Source: Crocinitomicaceae bacterium (GTDB taxonomy: Bacteria; Bacteroidota; Bacteroidia; Flavobacteriales_D; Crocinitomicaceae). Taken from it: DNA of 38,498 nt. Shown one piece after another: positions 17,092-26,090 of the stretch. The first letter of the stretch is position 1, and each line of letters opens with the position of its first letter. The DNA lies in NCBI GenBank assembly GCA_020436025.1, contig JAGQYP010000036.1, forward strand, positions 1 to 38,498, written 5' to 3'. The translations under genes and the position numbers were made by a program. The notes under the pieces were generated by a model that saw nothing but the letters and a program-made list of their open reading frames with translations, made no database searches and had not been told where the DNA came from.

Positions 17092-18699
17092 ATGAAATAT
17101 TTGTTATTTACACTTTTCATTTTACTGTTAAATTCCACTGTATTAGCGCAAGAGAAGATAAGGTGTGGTAAAGTGAATTACACTTTAGAAGGGGAATTAG
17201 TCAATTCTTCCTCCCGCACGCCCATCATGAATCAAAAAATGGGAATTTTACCTGAAATTGGAGCTCGAGGCGAATTATTGAAGTATTTCCAATCAGAATT
17301 ATTTGGAGGTCAGGTGAGTGGTACATTGGTGATCGCTGAAGTTGAAATTACTGGAATCAAAGGAAGTAATGTATCCTTAAAAGTTCTGGAGGAAAAGTCT
17401 CAAATCACTGTGAATGGGAAAAAGAAGAATCATTTCTTAAGTGGCAATCGGGTCAAGTTGAATATTTACGATTATCAAACCCCACAATTGAGGAAAAATT
17501 ATTGGGAAACAGGTGAGGTAAAATCTGAAGGAATGTCTGTTTGTGGGAATAAAATTGGAAAATGGACTTATTACCATATAAACGGAACCAAAAAAAGCAC
17601 TTACGCACTAAATGAAGACGGCGAAATTGAAGGGGCTTATGAGCAGTTTCATCCCAACGGCCAATTGTATATTAGAGGTCAGTATAAAGATGGAAAGAAG
17701 GAAGGGGAATGGAAAGTGTACAATCCTGATGGATCAGATGGAGGTTTCTTGAATTACAAAAGGGATGAACAGTATGGGAAGTATCTATTAAAATATCCAA
17801 ACGGTCAAACTAAAGAAATAGGTGAATATAGTTTTTCGGGAAGAATTGAGGGGATACAAAAGGGTTTTTACGAAGATGGAAAGCCCCAATTTGAATACGA
17901 TGAAGACCAAAGAATTCGAAAGGAATGGTATACGAATGGAAACTTAAAAGAGGAGATCAAATTAGATTATTCTGGAAAGAAGAAAGACGGCAGATGCAAG
18001 GAATATTATGAAAATGGGCAGTTAAAATCTGACATTGTTTATGATGATGATGAATATGAAGGGGACTACATTTTATATTATGAAAACGGACAAATTAAGA
18101 AAAAGGGAAAATACAAATGGACGGATCACAAGAAGGATGGGGAGTGGCTAGATTATTTTGAAAATGGAAAACTAGCTTACAAAAGAAATTATTATCAGGG
18201 AGTCATGAAAGGACTAAACGAGTCTTACTATGAGAATGGACAATTAAAAATAAAAGCGAACTATAAAAATGGTGAACCCGATGGAGAAGTGATAAGTTAT
18301 TTTGAAGATGGTAAAGTAAAATCCCAAGCCAATTTCAAAGAAGGAAAAAAGGAGGGTATTTGGAAAATGTTTTTCGAGGATGGTACATTGAAAACAATGA
18401 AAACATTTGTGCAAGACAAAGAAGAAGGTCCTTTCGAAATTTATCATGAACCAGGAAAACTCAAAGAGAAAGGTTCGAAAAAAGGAATGTTTTTCCAAGG
18501 CCCTTTTGAGTCTTACTACGAAAGTGGCAAACTAAGATCCAAAGGCACTTTCCTTGAAGATGGGAAAAGAACAGGTCTATGGTTGTTCAACGACAAAGAG
18601 GGAAACCTTGAAAAGAAAGGAAACTACGAAAATGGCTTAAAAACAGGCAAATGGATTGAAGTAGATGAAAATGGAAAGAAGAAAAAGGTGAAGTATTAG
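17092..18699 (+). CDS. Exported MORN/YwqK-type repeat protein
   Basis: 535 residues. The signal peptide (about 1-19, ending VLAQ) is followed by a roughly 100-residue N-terminal domain with two Cys (IRCGKVNY near the start and MSVCGNKIG at about 150). From about residue 125 to the end there are some 15 tandem repeats of 20-25 residues with the core YYENGQLK-x-(4-8)-Y-x-NG/DGKKEGEW. These are the MORN-variant repeats annotated as the YwqK family antitoxin, but no toxin gene lies nearby and the signal peptide argues for a periplasmic or surface protein. Repeats may bind a protein or peptidoglycan; that is inference. The gene stands alone. Confidence 0.85.
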   Translation: MKYLLFTLFILLLNSTVLAQEKIRCGKVNYTLEGELVNSSSRTPIMNQKMGILPEIGARGELLKYFQSELFGGQVSGTLVIAEVEITGIKGSNVSLKVLEEKSQITVNGKKKNHFLSGNRVKLNIYDYQTPQLRKNYWETGEVKSEGMSVCGNKIGKWTYYHINGTKKSTYALNEDGEIEGAYEQFHPNGQLYIRGQYKDGKKEGEWKVYNPDGSDGGFLNYKRDEQYGKYLLKYPNGQTKEIGEYSFSGRIEGIQKGFYEDGKPQFEYDEDQRIRKEWYTNGNLKEEIKLDYSGKKKDGRCKEYYENGQLKSDIVYDDDEYEGDYILYYENGQIKKKGKYKWTDHKKDGEWLDYFENGKLAYKRNYYQGVMKGLNESYYENGQLKIKANYKNGEPDGEVISYFEDGKVKSQANFKEGKKEGIWKMFFEDGTLKTMKTFVQDKEEGPFEIYHEPGKLKEKGSKKGMFFQGPFESYYESGKLRSKGTFLEDGKRTGLWLFNDKEGNLEKKGNYENGLKTGKWIEVDENGKKKKVKY

Positions 18700-18918
18700 A
18701 ATTTAATTAAAAGTGAAAAGTGCAAAATGCAAAGTTTGAATAGAGTCTGTAAAATGGGACAATATTGAATTCTAGATTTCTGAAATTGGCAAAAAAAGTT
18801 AAAGCGCATGAATTAACATAAAGAAGTCTATTACCTTTTTAAGGAGAAAGGAGACGTCTAAAGTCTACATCACATCTCAGCGACCCCCGCGCCTCCTTTG
18901 CGCCTTTGCGGTTAAACC
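18700..18918. repeat. Intergenic region with dispersed short repeats
   Basis: 219 bp between two convergent genes. At 18716-18733 it holds the 18-mer AAAAGTGCAAAATGCAAA, which occurs in reverse orientation in the hisB-hisH gap (21627-21644). At 18881-18912 lies a GC-rich stretch containing CCTTTGCGCCTTTGCGG, unlike the surrounding AT-rich DNA; similar words are scattered in many bacterial intergenic regions. No clear terminator for either gene is seen. Confidence 0.6.
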
Positions 18919-19506
18919 CTACCTACTTCTTCCCTTCAAAACTCCTTCAATATCCTTCAACTCAAACCCTTTAGCCTTCAACAAGATCAAATAATGGTAT
19001 AACAGATCCGCCGCTTCATTCTTGAAGAGCTCATCATTACTATCCTTAGCCTCAATAACTACTTCCACAGCTTCTTCTCCAACTTTTTGAGCTACTTTGT
19101 TGATCCCTTTTTTAAAGAGTTGATTGGTATAGGAATTTGGGTCATCTTCATCGATTTTTCTTTGAATGGTTGCTTCCAAATCGTATACAAATCCTTTAGC
19201 AGTTTCCTCTCCCCAGCAAGAGGTTGTTCCTTTATGGCAAGTGGGTCCGACTGGATCTGCCATAATCAAAACAGTGTCCTGATCACAATCCACCATCATT
19301 TCTTTTACAAAAAGAAAATTGCCAGACTCTTCACCTTTCGTCCATAATCTATTTTTAGATCGACTAAAGAAAGTCACCTTTCCTTCTTTTTGTGTTTTGG
19401 CTAAAGCTTCTTCATTCATGTAGCCTAGCATGAGTACTTGCAAAGTCTTGTAGTTCTGTACGATTACAGGAACTAATCCATTAGTTTTATTAAAATCCAC
19501 TTTCAT
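18919..19506 (-). CDS. hisIE: Bifunctional phosphoribosyl-AMP cyclohydrolase / phosphoribosyl-ATP pyrophosphatase
   Basis: 195 residues from the ATG at 19506; an in-frame TTG at 19518 would add four. Steps 2 and 3 of histidine synthesis. The HisI part (about 1-105) has [29 protein letters not shown], the metal-binding VDCDQDT and [12 protein letters not shown]. The HisE part (about 110-195) has the helical NTP-pyrophosphohydrolase pattern [20 protein letters not shown] and [14 protein letters not shown]. Last gene of the his operon; its start overlaps the end of hisF by 17 bp, which suggests translational coupling. Confidence 0.96.
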   Translation of the reverse strand: MKVDFNKTNGLVPVIVQNYKTLQVLMLGYMNEEALAKTQKEGKVTFFSRSKNRLWTKGEESGNFLFVKEMMVDCDQDTVLIMADPVGPTCHKGTTSCWGEETAKGFVYDLEATIQRKIDEDDPNSYTNQLFKKGINKVAQKVGEEAVEVVIEAKDSNDELFKNEAADLLYHYLILLKAKGFELKDIEGVLKGRSR

Positions 19507-20260
19507 ATCTAATTGCAATATTTTGTTCTTTCAAATAAGCTTTTAATTCAGGCACCGGAATTTCCCCATAGTGAAATATGCTCGCTGCCAATCCCGCATT
19601 GGCTTCCGTATTTAGGAAGAGATCTTCAAAGTGTTTTTTACTTCCTGCTCCACCAGAAGCAATCACCGGAATGTTTACATTTTTAGCAACTTGATCTGTT
19701 ATGTCCAAGGCAAATCCATCTTTGGTTCCGTCATTATTCATCGAAGTAAGTAATATTTCCCCTGCGCCCAATGATTCTCCGATTTTTGCCCAAAAAGTGG
19801 TTTCTAGGGGCGTTTCTTCTCTTCCGCCTTTCACATATACTTTCCAATTTGATTCATTGAATTTGGTGTCAATGGCTAAAACGACACACTGACTCCCATA
19901 TCTTTCTGCTATTTCTGTAATTAGTTCAGGTCTTTTCACGGCGGAAGAATTAATACTCACCTTATCCGCTCCAGCTTTAATCACTGCACCTGCATCTTCA
20001 ACACTATGGATTCCACCACCTACAGTAAATGGAATATTAATTTCTTGGGCAACTTTCTCAACCAGATCCACTAAGGTTTTGCGCTTCTCAATGGTCGCAG
20101 TTATATCTAGGAAGACCAATTCATCTGCACCCTGATCAGCATATTTTCTAGCCAACTCAATCGGATCACCAGCGTCTCTGATCCCAACAAAATTGACACC
20201 TTTAACAGTACGTCCGTTCTGTATGTCTAAGCAAGGTATGATTCTTTTCTTTAAAGTCAT
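19490..20260 (-). CDS. hisF: Imidazole glycerol phosphate synthase, cyclase subunit
   Basis: 256 residues, (beta/alpha)8 barrel that joins PRFAR with ammonia from HisH to form imidazole glycerol phosphate and AICAR. The N-terminus [21 protein letters not shown] carries the catalytic Asp12, and AIDTKFN contains the second catalytic Asp. The phosphate sites [11 protein letters not shown] and [17 protein letters not shown] are present. It overlaps hisIE downstream and is separated from hisA upstream by 59 bp of repeat-rich DNA, the longest gap inside the operon. Confidence 0.97.
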   Translation of the reverse strand: MTLKKRIIPCLDIQNGRTVKGVNFVGIRDAGDPIELARKYADQGADELVFLDITATIEKRKTLVDLVEKVAQEINIPFTVGGGIHSVEDAGAVIKAGADKVSINSSAVKRPELITEIAERYGSQCVVLAIDTKFNESNWKVYVKGGREETPLETTFWAKIGESLGAGEILLTSMNNDGTKDGFALDITDQVAKNVNIPVIASGGAGSKKHFEDLFLNTEANAGLAASIFHYGEIPVPELKAYLKEQNIAIRYESGF

Positions 20261-20280
20261 TTTTAAATTATTTTTTATGA

Positions 20281-20342
20281 ACCGAGCGATAGCGAGCTCA
20301 TCGACCGATAGGGAGATAATTACGAATTACGAATTACGAATT
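20281..20342. repeat. 7-nt tandem repeat and intergenic element between hisA and hisF
   Basis: Three copies of AATTACG plus AATT occupy 20318-20342 and overlap the 3' end of hisA. Next to it, ACCGAGCGATAGCGAGC and CGACCGATAGGGAG (20281-20315) form a GC-richer stretch. Both look like dispersed intergenic elements rather than operon signals. Confidence 0.7.
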
Positions 20343-21045
20343 GGGTTAACTCTGATAGGCTGATTCTATTTTCGTAGATGGCTTTGCCAATGATGACACC
20401 TTCGCATCCGATTTTTTGCAATTCTATTACATCTTCCATACAGGAAACGCCCCCTGAAGCTATCAGATTGACACCAGTCTTTTCCATAATCTCCGAATAC
20501 AAATCATAGCTTGTGCCTTCCAGCATTCCGTCTTTGGCAATGTCGGTAGAAATCACATATTGAATTCCTTTTTTTTCATATTCCTGTATAAAATCAATAA
20601 CGTCCATGTCGCTTGTCTCCAACCAACCATTGGTGGCTATTTTTCTATCCTTACAATCTGCTCCCAAGATGATTTTTTCGGAACCATACTGTTCAATCCA
20701 TTTTATGAAAACCTCAGGCTCTTTCGCAGCGATACTTCCCCCCGTTATTTGGTTGGCTCCAGATTCAAAAGCAATTTTCACATCCTCATCCGACTTTAAA
20801 CCTCCTCCAAAATCAATTTTTAGAGTTGTCTTAGAACTAATTTTTTCTAGAACGGATTGATTTACGATTTGCTTTGCTTTCGCACCATCAAGATCCACAA
20901 GGTGCAAGTATTCAATGCCTGCGTCTTCGAACGCTTTAGCTACTTCTAATGGGTCTTCATTGTAGATTTTCTTGGTGTTGTAGTCACCTTTACTTAAGCG
21001 AACACATTTACCATCAATGACATCTATTGCGGGTATGATTCTCAT
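20320..21045 (-). CDS. hisA: 1-(5-phosphoribosyl)-5-[(5-phosphoribosylamino)methylideneamino]imidazole-4-carboxamide isomerase
   Basis: 241 residues, TIM-barrel enzyme that isomerises ProFAR to PRFAR. The N-terminus [17 protein letters not shown] holds the catalytic Asp8, with the second Asp in [11 protein letters not shown]. Phosphate-binding loops are [12 protein letters not shown] and [12 protein letters not shown]. The start overlaps the hisH stop by 4 bp (ATGA). The last six residues (FVIRNS) are encoded by the 7-nt tandem repeat at 20318-20342, so the C-terminus has probably been replaced or extended by that repeat. Confidence 0.96.
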   Translation of the reverse strand: MRIIPAIDVIDGKCVRLSKGDYNTKKIYNEDPLEVAKAFEDAGIEYLHLVDLDGAKAKQIVNQSVLEKISSKTTLKIDFGGGLKSDEDVKIAFESGANQITGGSIAAKEPEVFIKWIEQYGSEKIILGADCKDRKIATNGWLETSDMDVIDFIQEYEKKGIQYVISTDIAKDGMLEGTSYDLYSEIMEKTGVNLIASGGVSCMEDVIELQKIGCEGVIIGKAIYENRISLSELTQFVIRNS

Positions 21046-21620
21046 AATTCTAAAAAGTTTTTAAGTATTAACTCCCCAATTCCAGCAGATTTTTCCGGGT
21101 GAAATTGACAAGCATAAAAATTATTTTTTTCCATGGCAGCCGCAAATGGCCTGATATAGTTGCATTCTGCTACAGTTTCTTTCGATGTTTCGCAATAATA
21201 GCTATGCACAAAATAGACATCTGAACTTTCCTTTATTTCATTGAAAAGTGGAGATTTTAGACCAGTAATCTCATTCCAACCCATGTGAGGGACCTTGTCT
21301 TCAGGAGGAAATTTTTTGACGTCAACGTCGAATATTCCTAAGCACGATGTATTACCCTCTTCAGAGTATTTACACATCAATTGCTGACCCAAACAAATCC
21401 CCAAAACAGGTTGATTCAACGAAATAATTAGTTTGTCAAGATCCTTTTCCGTCAAGTATTTCATCGCCGAACTAGCTTCCCCAACTCCGGGAAAGATTAC
21501 TTTTTCCGCTTTTCGAATCTGTTCCGAATCATCAGTTACAACACAATCATAACCCAAACGCCGAACTGCATTCTCAACCGACTTAATATTCCCCGCATTA
21601 TATTTTATAATTACAATCAT
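21042..21620 (-). CDS. hisH: Imidazole glycerol phosphate synthase, glutamine amidotransferase subunit
   Basis: 192 residues. Class I glutaminase that supplies ammonia to His[24 protein letters not shown] is the usual start. The nucleophile Cys76 lies in GICLGQQL, and His174 and Glu176 in QFHPEKS complete the triad. VPHMGWN (110-116) is the conserved loop at the HisF interface. The gene overlaps hisA by 4 bp and is separated from hisB by a 33-bp spacer made largely of an intergenic repeat. Confidence 0.96.
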   Translation of the reverse strand: MIVIIKYNAGNIKSVENAVRRLGYDCVVTDDSEQIRKAEKVIFPGVGEASSAMKYLTEKDLDKLIISLNQPVLGICLGQQLMCKYSEEGNTSCLGIFDVDVKKFPPEDKVPHMGWNEITGLKSPLFNEIKESSDVYFVHSYYCETSKETVAECNYIRPFAAAMEKNNFYACQFHPEKSAGIGELILKNFLEL

Positions 21621-21626
21621 CCCAAT

Positions 21627-21644
21627 TTTGCATTTTGCACTTTT
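21627..21644. repeat. 18-bp dispersed repeat in the hisB-hisH spacer
   Basis: TTTGCATTTTGCACTTTT is the exact reverse complement of 18716-18733. With its AT-rich flanks it fills the whole space between hisB and hisH. Confidence 0.7.
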
Positions 21645-21653
21645 AATTTTGAA

Positions 21654-22748
21654 TTACAAACTTCCTTTCGTACTCGGAATTCCACTTTCCCCCGTTTTTC
21701 TTACCGCCATTTTGATTGCTTTGGCAAATCCTTTAAAAATGGCTTCAATCTTATGGTGTTCGTTTTCGCCTTCAGCTTTTATGTTCAAATTACACTTTGA
21801 AGCATCAGAAAAGGATTTAAAGAAATGCATGAACATTTCAGTTGGCATTTCTCCAACAGTATCTCTTTTAAAATCTGCATTCCACACTAGCCAGGGACGA
21901 CCACCAAAATCGATGGCCACTTGTGCCAGACAGTCATCCATGGGGAGCAACCATCCATAGCGTTCTATTCCTTTTTTTGTTCCCAAGGCCTGTATAAAAG
22001 CCTCACCTAAAGCTAAAGCCGTATCTTCAATGGTGTGGTGTTCATCAATCTCAAGATCACCTTTTACTTGAATAGTCAAATCCAGATTGCCGTGTTTGGA
22101 GATTTGTTCCAGCATGTGATCAAAAAATCCAATCCCTGTGGATATGCTATTCTTTCCATTACCATCAAGATTTACTTCTACTTCGATATCTGTTTCATTG
22201 GTTGTTCTTCTGACGACGCCAATTCTTGGTTTTGCTTTTAAAAACTGATAAATTACTTCCCAACTTGTGGTTGTCAAATCAGCAGTATCAAGTTTTTCTT
22301 TTGAGATATAAATGCTTTTACAGCCTAAATTTTCAGCTAATTCAACATCGGTCATGCGATCTCCAATCACAAAGGAATTTTCTAAATCATAGTCTCCGTA
22401 GATATACTCGTTCAACAAGCCTGTTCTTGGTTTTCTAGTTGGCGCATTTTCTTCCGGAAAAGAACGGTCAATTAGAATAGCATCAAATTCAATTCCTTCA
22501 TTTTTAAAGGCTTGAATGATTTTGTTTTGCGCCGGCCAGAATGTATCTTCCGGAAATGACTCAGTCCCTAATCCATCCTGATTGGTCACCATCACAAGTT
22601 TATAATCCAGTTCTTTTGCAATTTTTCCCAAACCTGAAAATACTCCAGGAATGAATTCCAATTTTTCCAAGCTATCTAATTGAAAATCGAGGGGAGGTTC
22701 TATAACAATGGTTCCATCTCGATCTATAAACAAAACTTTATTTTTCAT
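21654..22748 (-). CDS. hisB: Bifunctional histidinol-phosphatase / imidazoleglycerol-phosphate dehydratase
   Basis: 364 residues from the ATG at 22748; a TTG six bases upstream is less likely. The N-terminal HAD phosphatase domain (about 1-160) starts [10 protein letters not shown] with Asp9 and Asp11, then [11 protein letters not shown] and [19 protein letters not shown]. The C-terminal IGPD domain (about 170-364) has the duplicated metal-binding His motifs [13 protein letters not shown] and [14 protein letters not shown], later MFMHFFKSF and [13 protein letters not shown]. Fusion of the two domains is as in enterobacteria and other Bacteroidota. It overlaps hisC by 11 bp. Confidence 0.97.
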   Translation of the reverse strand: MKNKVLFIDRDGTIVIEPPLDFQLDSLEKLEFIPGVFSGLGKIAKELDYKLVMVTNQDGLGTESFPEDTFWPAQNKIIQAFKNEGIEFDAILIDRSFPEENAPTRKPRTGLLNEYIYGDYDLENSFVIGDRMTDVELAENLGCKSIYISKEKLDTADLTTTSWEVIYQFLKAKPRIGVVRRTTNETDIEVEVNLDGNGKNSISTGIGFFDHMLEQISKHGNLDLTIQVKGDLEIDEHHTIEDTALALGEAFIQALGTKKGIERYGWLLPMDDCLAQVAIDFGGRPWLVWNADFKRDTVGEMPTEMFMHFFKSFSDASKCNLNIKAEGENEHHKIEAIFKGFAKAIKMAVRKTGESGIPSTKGSL

Positions 22749-23775
22749 TTTCAATTGTTTTTAAGGTTTTGATCAATACTTCATTTTCATTCTTTGTACC
22801 AACGGTAATGCGGATACAATTCTTCACCTGCTGGTTTCGATTTCTTACAATGATTTTTTCTTCTACAAGTCTAGTGTAGGTTTGGTCTGCGTCTTCCATT
22901 TCAACTAACAAAAAATTGGTATCTGAAGGGTATATTTTCTTGATGGATTCCAATTTTCCAAGTTCCTTTAATAAAAACTCCTTTTCTTTTAATAGGGTAG
23001 CGACCTGTTCCTCATATTTACTCAAATTATTTATTGCTTTTAATGCAGCTTCCTGATTCAGTTGACTCACATTGTAAGGTGGTTTCACTTTATTAAATAA
23101 GTTGATAATTTTTTCATTTGCAAACCCTAATCCGACTCTAACCCCGGCTAAACCCCATGCTTTGCTTAGAGTCTGCATAACGATCAGATTCGAATATTTT
23201 TGAATTAATTTTATAGTTGAATCATTTTCGCTGAAGTCAATATAGGCCTCGTCCACGATAACGATTCCTTCTGTTTTTTCAAAAATTTCTTCAATTACTG
23301 ATGTTGAGATGGAATTTCCTGTGGGATTGTTTGGTGAACAAATGAAAATAATGCGGTATTGCCCGAATTCAAGCTTTGATCGTAAAGCATTCAGATCTAT
23401 TTCAAAAGATGGAGTTAATGGCATGGATTCAACTTCCACATTATTAATATTTGCTGACACGTCATACATTCCATATGTTGGAGTGAATGTCAGGACTTTA
23501 TCTTTTCCGGGTTCACAAAATATACGAAACGCCAAATCAATGATTTCATCGCTGCCGTTGCCCACAAAAATTTTGCTAGGAACAACACCTTTTAATTCAG
23601 CAATTTTATCCTTTAAAATTCTCTGATAAGGATCAGGATACCGATTCAATTGACCAAAAGGATTCTCATTCGCATCGAGAAAAATTCCTTCCGATCCTGA
23701 GAATTCGTCTCTAGCTGAAGAATAAGGTTTTAGCTGGCGAATATTTGGTCTTACAATTTTATCTAAATCAAACAT
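22738..23775 (-). CDS. hisC: Histidinol-phosphate aminotransferase
   Basis: 345 residues. PLP-dependent fold-type I enzyme that transaminates imidazole acetol phosphate with glutamate. Visible motifs are LDANENPFG (33-41), YPDPY (46-50), [10 protein letters not shown] (71-80), CSPNNPTGN (146-154), VDEAYIDF (174-181) and [12 protein letters not shown] with the PLP lysine at 205. The ATG lies inside the end of hisD (8-bp overlap) and the stop lies inside the start of hisB, a tightly coupled arrangement. Confidence 0.97.
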   Translation of the reverse strand: MFDLDKIVRPNIRQLKPYSSARDEFSGSEGIFLDANENPFGQLNRYPDPYQRILKDKIAELKGVVPSKIFVGNGSDEIIDLAFRIFCEPGKDKVLTFTPTYGMYDVSANINNVEVESMPLTPSFEIDLNALRSKLEFGQYRIIFICSPNNPTGNSISTSVIEEIFEKTEGIVIVDEAYIDFSENDSTIKLIQKYSNLIVMQTLSKAWGLAGVRVGLGFANEKIINLFNKVKPPYNVSQLNQEAALKAINNLSKYEEQVATLLKEKEFLLKELGKLESIKKIYPSDTNFLLVEMEDADQTYTRLVEEKIIVRNRNQQVKNCIRITVGTKNENEVLIKTLKTIENEK

Positions 23776-25057
23776 TTTCTAAATTTTTTAATCTTAATGT
23801 CACCGCATTCTTGTGTGCGAACAATTCCTCTGCTTCTGCCATAATTTCAATGGCTGGTCCGATGTTTTGAATACCTTCAGCTGACAATTTTTGGAAAGTC
23901 ACTTTTTTGACAAAACTATCGATGGAAACACCGCTGTAATTTTTGGCAAATCCGTTGGTAGGAAGTGTGTGATTGGTTCCGCTGGCATAGTCACCGGCAG
24001 ACTCACAGCTATAATTCCCAATAAAAACCGATCCGGCATTCTGAATTGAATCAAGAATAGCATCCGCTTCTTCCATGGCTAAAATCAAGTGTTCTGGTGC
24101 ATAGGCATTACTAAATTCAATGCAATTTGCAATAGTGTCCAATTGAATCGCTCGACTATTTTCCAAGGCTTTCTGCGCAATCTCTTTTCTTGGTAATGAT
24201 TTTAATTGCTCTTCTACTTGTTGCATACATTGATCTAGTATGGATTCCTTATCACTAAGTAGAATGACTTGACTATCCGCACCGTGTTCAGCCTGCGAAA
24301 GTAAATCGGCGGCAACGAAAGCAGGATTGCATGTTGCATCTGCAATTACCAGCACTTCACTGGGTCCAGCGGGCATATCTATGGCAGTTCCCATTTGTTG
24401 CGCCATTTCTTTGGCTTTCGTTACGTACTGATTTCCTGGCCCGAAAATCTTGCTCACTTTAGGTATAATTTCAGTTCCTAATGTCATTCCCGCAATAGCT
24501 TGTGCGCCACCAACTTTGTATATTTTGGTACATCCTACTTCCTTTGCAGTATACAAAATAGCTGGATTGATTTCTCCATTATTATTTGGAGGAGTGCAAA
24601 GAATGATTTCCTTACAACCAGCCAATTTTGATGGAATTCCAAGCATTAAGATTGTCGAAAACAAAGGTGCAGAACCTCCTGGGATATACAATCCTACCTT
24701 TTCAATTGGAATGGATTTTCTCCAACACTGCACGCCTTTGGTTGTTTCAACTTTGGGTTCTTCGATCAATTGAGATTTGTGAAAAGCCTCAATATTGGAT
24801 TTTGCCAGCTGAATTGCAGCCTTTAATTCTTCAGAGATTTTTTCAGATGCTCTTTCTATTTCATCCATTGAAACCTCGAGATCGTTCAGATCAGCACCAT
24901 CAAATTTCTGAGTTAGCTCCATCAAAGCCTGGTCTCCATTTATCTTCACTTCTTGAAACACGTTTTGAATTACATTATCTAATTGGTTTTTCTCCAATTG
25001 AGGTCTCTCCATGAGCGTGCTCCAAGTATTTTTATCGGGTTGAATGTATTTCTTCAT
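23768..25057 (-). CDS. hisD: Histidinol dehydrogenase
   Basis: 429 residues from the ATG at 25057, which overlaps the hisG stop as TGATG; a GTG three bases earlier is also possible. Two-step NAD-linked oxidation of histidinol to histidine with a Zn ion. Family blocks: KKYIQPDKNTW at the start, VGLYIPGGSAPLFSTILMLG, KVGGAQAIAGMTLGTE, IFGPGNQYVTKAKE, MPAGPSEVLVIAD, LLSQAEHGADSQVILL (containing the Zn-site Gln and His), AYAPEHLIL and SAGDYASGTNHTLPTNG. The length fits the family. Confidence 0.98.
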   Translation of the reverse strand: MKKYIQPDKNTWSTLMERPQLEKNQLDNVIQNVFQEVKINGDQALMELTQKFDGADLNDLEVSMDEIERASEKISEELKAAIQLAKSNIEAFHKSQLIEEPKVETTKGVQCWRKSIPIEKVGLYIPGGSAPLFSTILMLGIPSKLAGCKEIILCTPPNNNGEINPAILYTAKEVGCTKIYKVGGAQAIAGMTLGTEIIPKVSKIFGPGNQYVTKAKEMAQQMGTAIDMPAGPSEVLVIADATCNPAFVAADLLSQAEHGADSQVILLSDKESILDQCMQQVEEQLKSLPRKEIAQKALENSRAIQLDTIANCIEFSNAYAPEHLILAMEEADAILDSIQNAGSVFIGNYSCESAGDYASGTNHTLPTNGFAKNYSGVSIDSFVKKVTFQKLSAEGIQNIGPAIEIMAEAEELFAHKNAVTLRLKNLENV

Positions 25058-25914
25058 CACATAACCATTTTATCTATGGGTACTATTAAAATTCCTTCTG
25101 CGCCAGCCATTTTGAGTTCATCGATTACTTCCCAAAACATGTTTTCGTCGATTACAGAGTGCAGTGAGCTCCAACCTTCTTCAGCTAGCGGCAGTATCGT
25201 TGGGCTTTTGAGAACGGGCAATATTTTGCTTACTTCCTCAATTTTCTCATTGGGAACATTCATCAAAATATACTTTTGCTTTTTCGCTTTGAGTACAGCA
25301 CAAATTCTGAAAAGTAGTCTATCAAGAATTTCCTGTTTTTCCTGATCAAGTTTTTTTGATCTAACAAGCACTGCCTCGGATTGAAGAATGGGAACAAATT
25401 CTTTCAAACCATTTTTGAAAAGCGTAGAACCGGAACTTACAATGTCACAAATTCCATCTGCCAGACCAATGTTCGGAGCAATTTCCACTGATCCACTGAT
25501 CATGTGGATTTCTGCCTCTATTTTATTCGCTTTCAAGAATCTTTGAAGTGTATTAGGATAGGAAGTGGCAATTTTTTTCCCTTGAAAAAAGGATAGGTCT
25601 TTAGACTTCTCATTTTTGGGCACTGCCAAAGAAACACGGCATTTTGAAAATCCAAGTTTTTCAACGATTTCAACGTCTTTCTCTTTTTCGATTAGGAGAT
25701 TTTCTCCTACGATGGCAATATCCACCACACCGTCTTCCAGGTATTGTGGAATGTCCCCGTTTCGGAGATAGAGAATCTCCATGGGAAAGTTGGGTACTTT
25801 TACCTTTAACTGATCTTTTCCATTGTCAATCGAAATACCGCATGACTGGAGAAGTTGGAGGGAGTCTTCGTTGAGTCTGCCCTTTTTTTGTACTGCAATT
25901 TTTAATTTACTCAT
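25057..25914 (-). CDS. hisG: ATP phosphoribosyltransferase, long form
   Basis: 285 residues from the ATG at 25914 (MSKLKIAVQKKGRLNEDSL); an upstream in-frame GTG-type start would run into the leader sequence and is not favoured. First step of histidine synthesis. The PRPP-binding segment is ISSGS-like SGSTLFKNGL near residue 160, with SYPNTLQRFLKAN earlier. The last 75 or so residues (YILMNVPNEKIEEVSK, PTILPLAEEGWSSLHSVI) form the ACT-like regulatory domain of the long HisG, so no HisZ is needed and feedback by histidine is likely. The start codon can be base-paired to a leader segment (see 25903-25943). Confidence 0.97.
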   Translation of the reverse strand: MSKLKIAVQKKGRLNEDSLQLLQSCGISIDNGKDQLKVKVPNFPMEILYLRNGDIPQYLEDGVVDIAIVGENLLIEKEKDVEIVEKLGFSKCRVSLAVPKNEKSKDLSFFQGKKIATSYPNTLQRFLKANKIEAEIHMISGSVEIAPNIGLADGICDIVSSGSTLFKNGLKEFVPILQSEAVLVRSKKLDQEKQEILDRLLFRICAVLKAKKQKYILMNVPNEKIEEVSKILPVLKSPTILPLAEEGWSSLHSVIDENMFWEVIDELKMAGAEGILIVPIDKMVM

Positions 25915-25943
25915 TGTTTTTTTTAAAATGTCTGAGTAAACCA
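25903..25943 (-). promoter_or_regulatory. Possible hairpin hiding the hisG start codon
   Basis: In the mRNA, UGGUUUACUCA (25943-25933) can pair with UGAGUAAAUUA (25913-25903), which includes the U and G of the hisG AUG: 11 bp with two G-U pairs around a 19-nt A/U-rich loop. The same UGGUUUACUCA(GAC) can instead pair with GUCUGAGUAAAUUA in the terminator region (25978-25965). This is inferred from complementarity only. Confidence 0.45.
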
Positions 25944-25949
25944 AAAGGC

Positions 25950-25984
25950 AATAAAAAACCCGTCTAATTTACTCAGACGGGTTT
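25950..25984 (-). terminator. his operon attenuator terminator
   Basis: On the minus strand AAACCCGTCT, a 9-nt loop, and AGACGGGTTT form a perfect 10-bp stem followed by TTTATT. It lies between the leader peptide and hisG, with its T-run 36 bp before the hisG ATG. The CGTCTG in its 5' arm (25979-25974) can alternatively pair with CAGGCG (26025-26020) at the end of the leader peptide, which would act as antiterminator. Confidence 0.88.
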
Positions 25985-26013
25985 CAGATATCGTGGGTTA
26001 TTACATATCATCA

Positions 26014-26070
26014 TCAGCTCGCCTGTGTGCAAGTATGATAATGATGATGATGTAATTGAATAAAATTCAT
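26014..26070 (-). CDS. hisL: his operon leader peptide
   Basis: 18 codons, MNFIQLHHHHYHTCTQAS, then TGA. Five of six consecutive codons (7-12) specify His, the classical sign of ribosome-mediated attenuation. AGGAAA lies immediately before the ATG. The His-codon run ATCATCATCA (26051-26042) is complementary to TGATGATGAT just after the leader (26016-26007), giving a protector-type pairing. A ribosome stalled on His codons would leave CAGGCG (26025-26020) free to pair with the terminator arm, and a ribosome reaching the stop would cover it. The sequence shows the parts; the mechanism follows the enterobacterial model. Confidence 0.88.
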   Translation of the reverse strand: MNFIQLHHHHYHTCTQAS

Positions 26071-26090
26071 TTTCCTAAATGTTTCGGGGA

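Noticed and set aside
17092..18699. Toxin-antitoxin system suggested by YwqK-like repeats
   Set aside because: No toxin gene is adjacent and the protein has a signal peptide; the antitoxin label of this repeat family is not evidence for a TA pair.
25914..25944. Longer hisG start at 25944
   Set aside because: It would extend the protein into the leader region beside the attenuator; the ATG at 25914 matches the family N-terminus.
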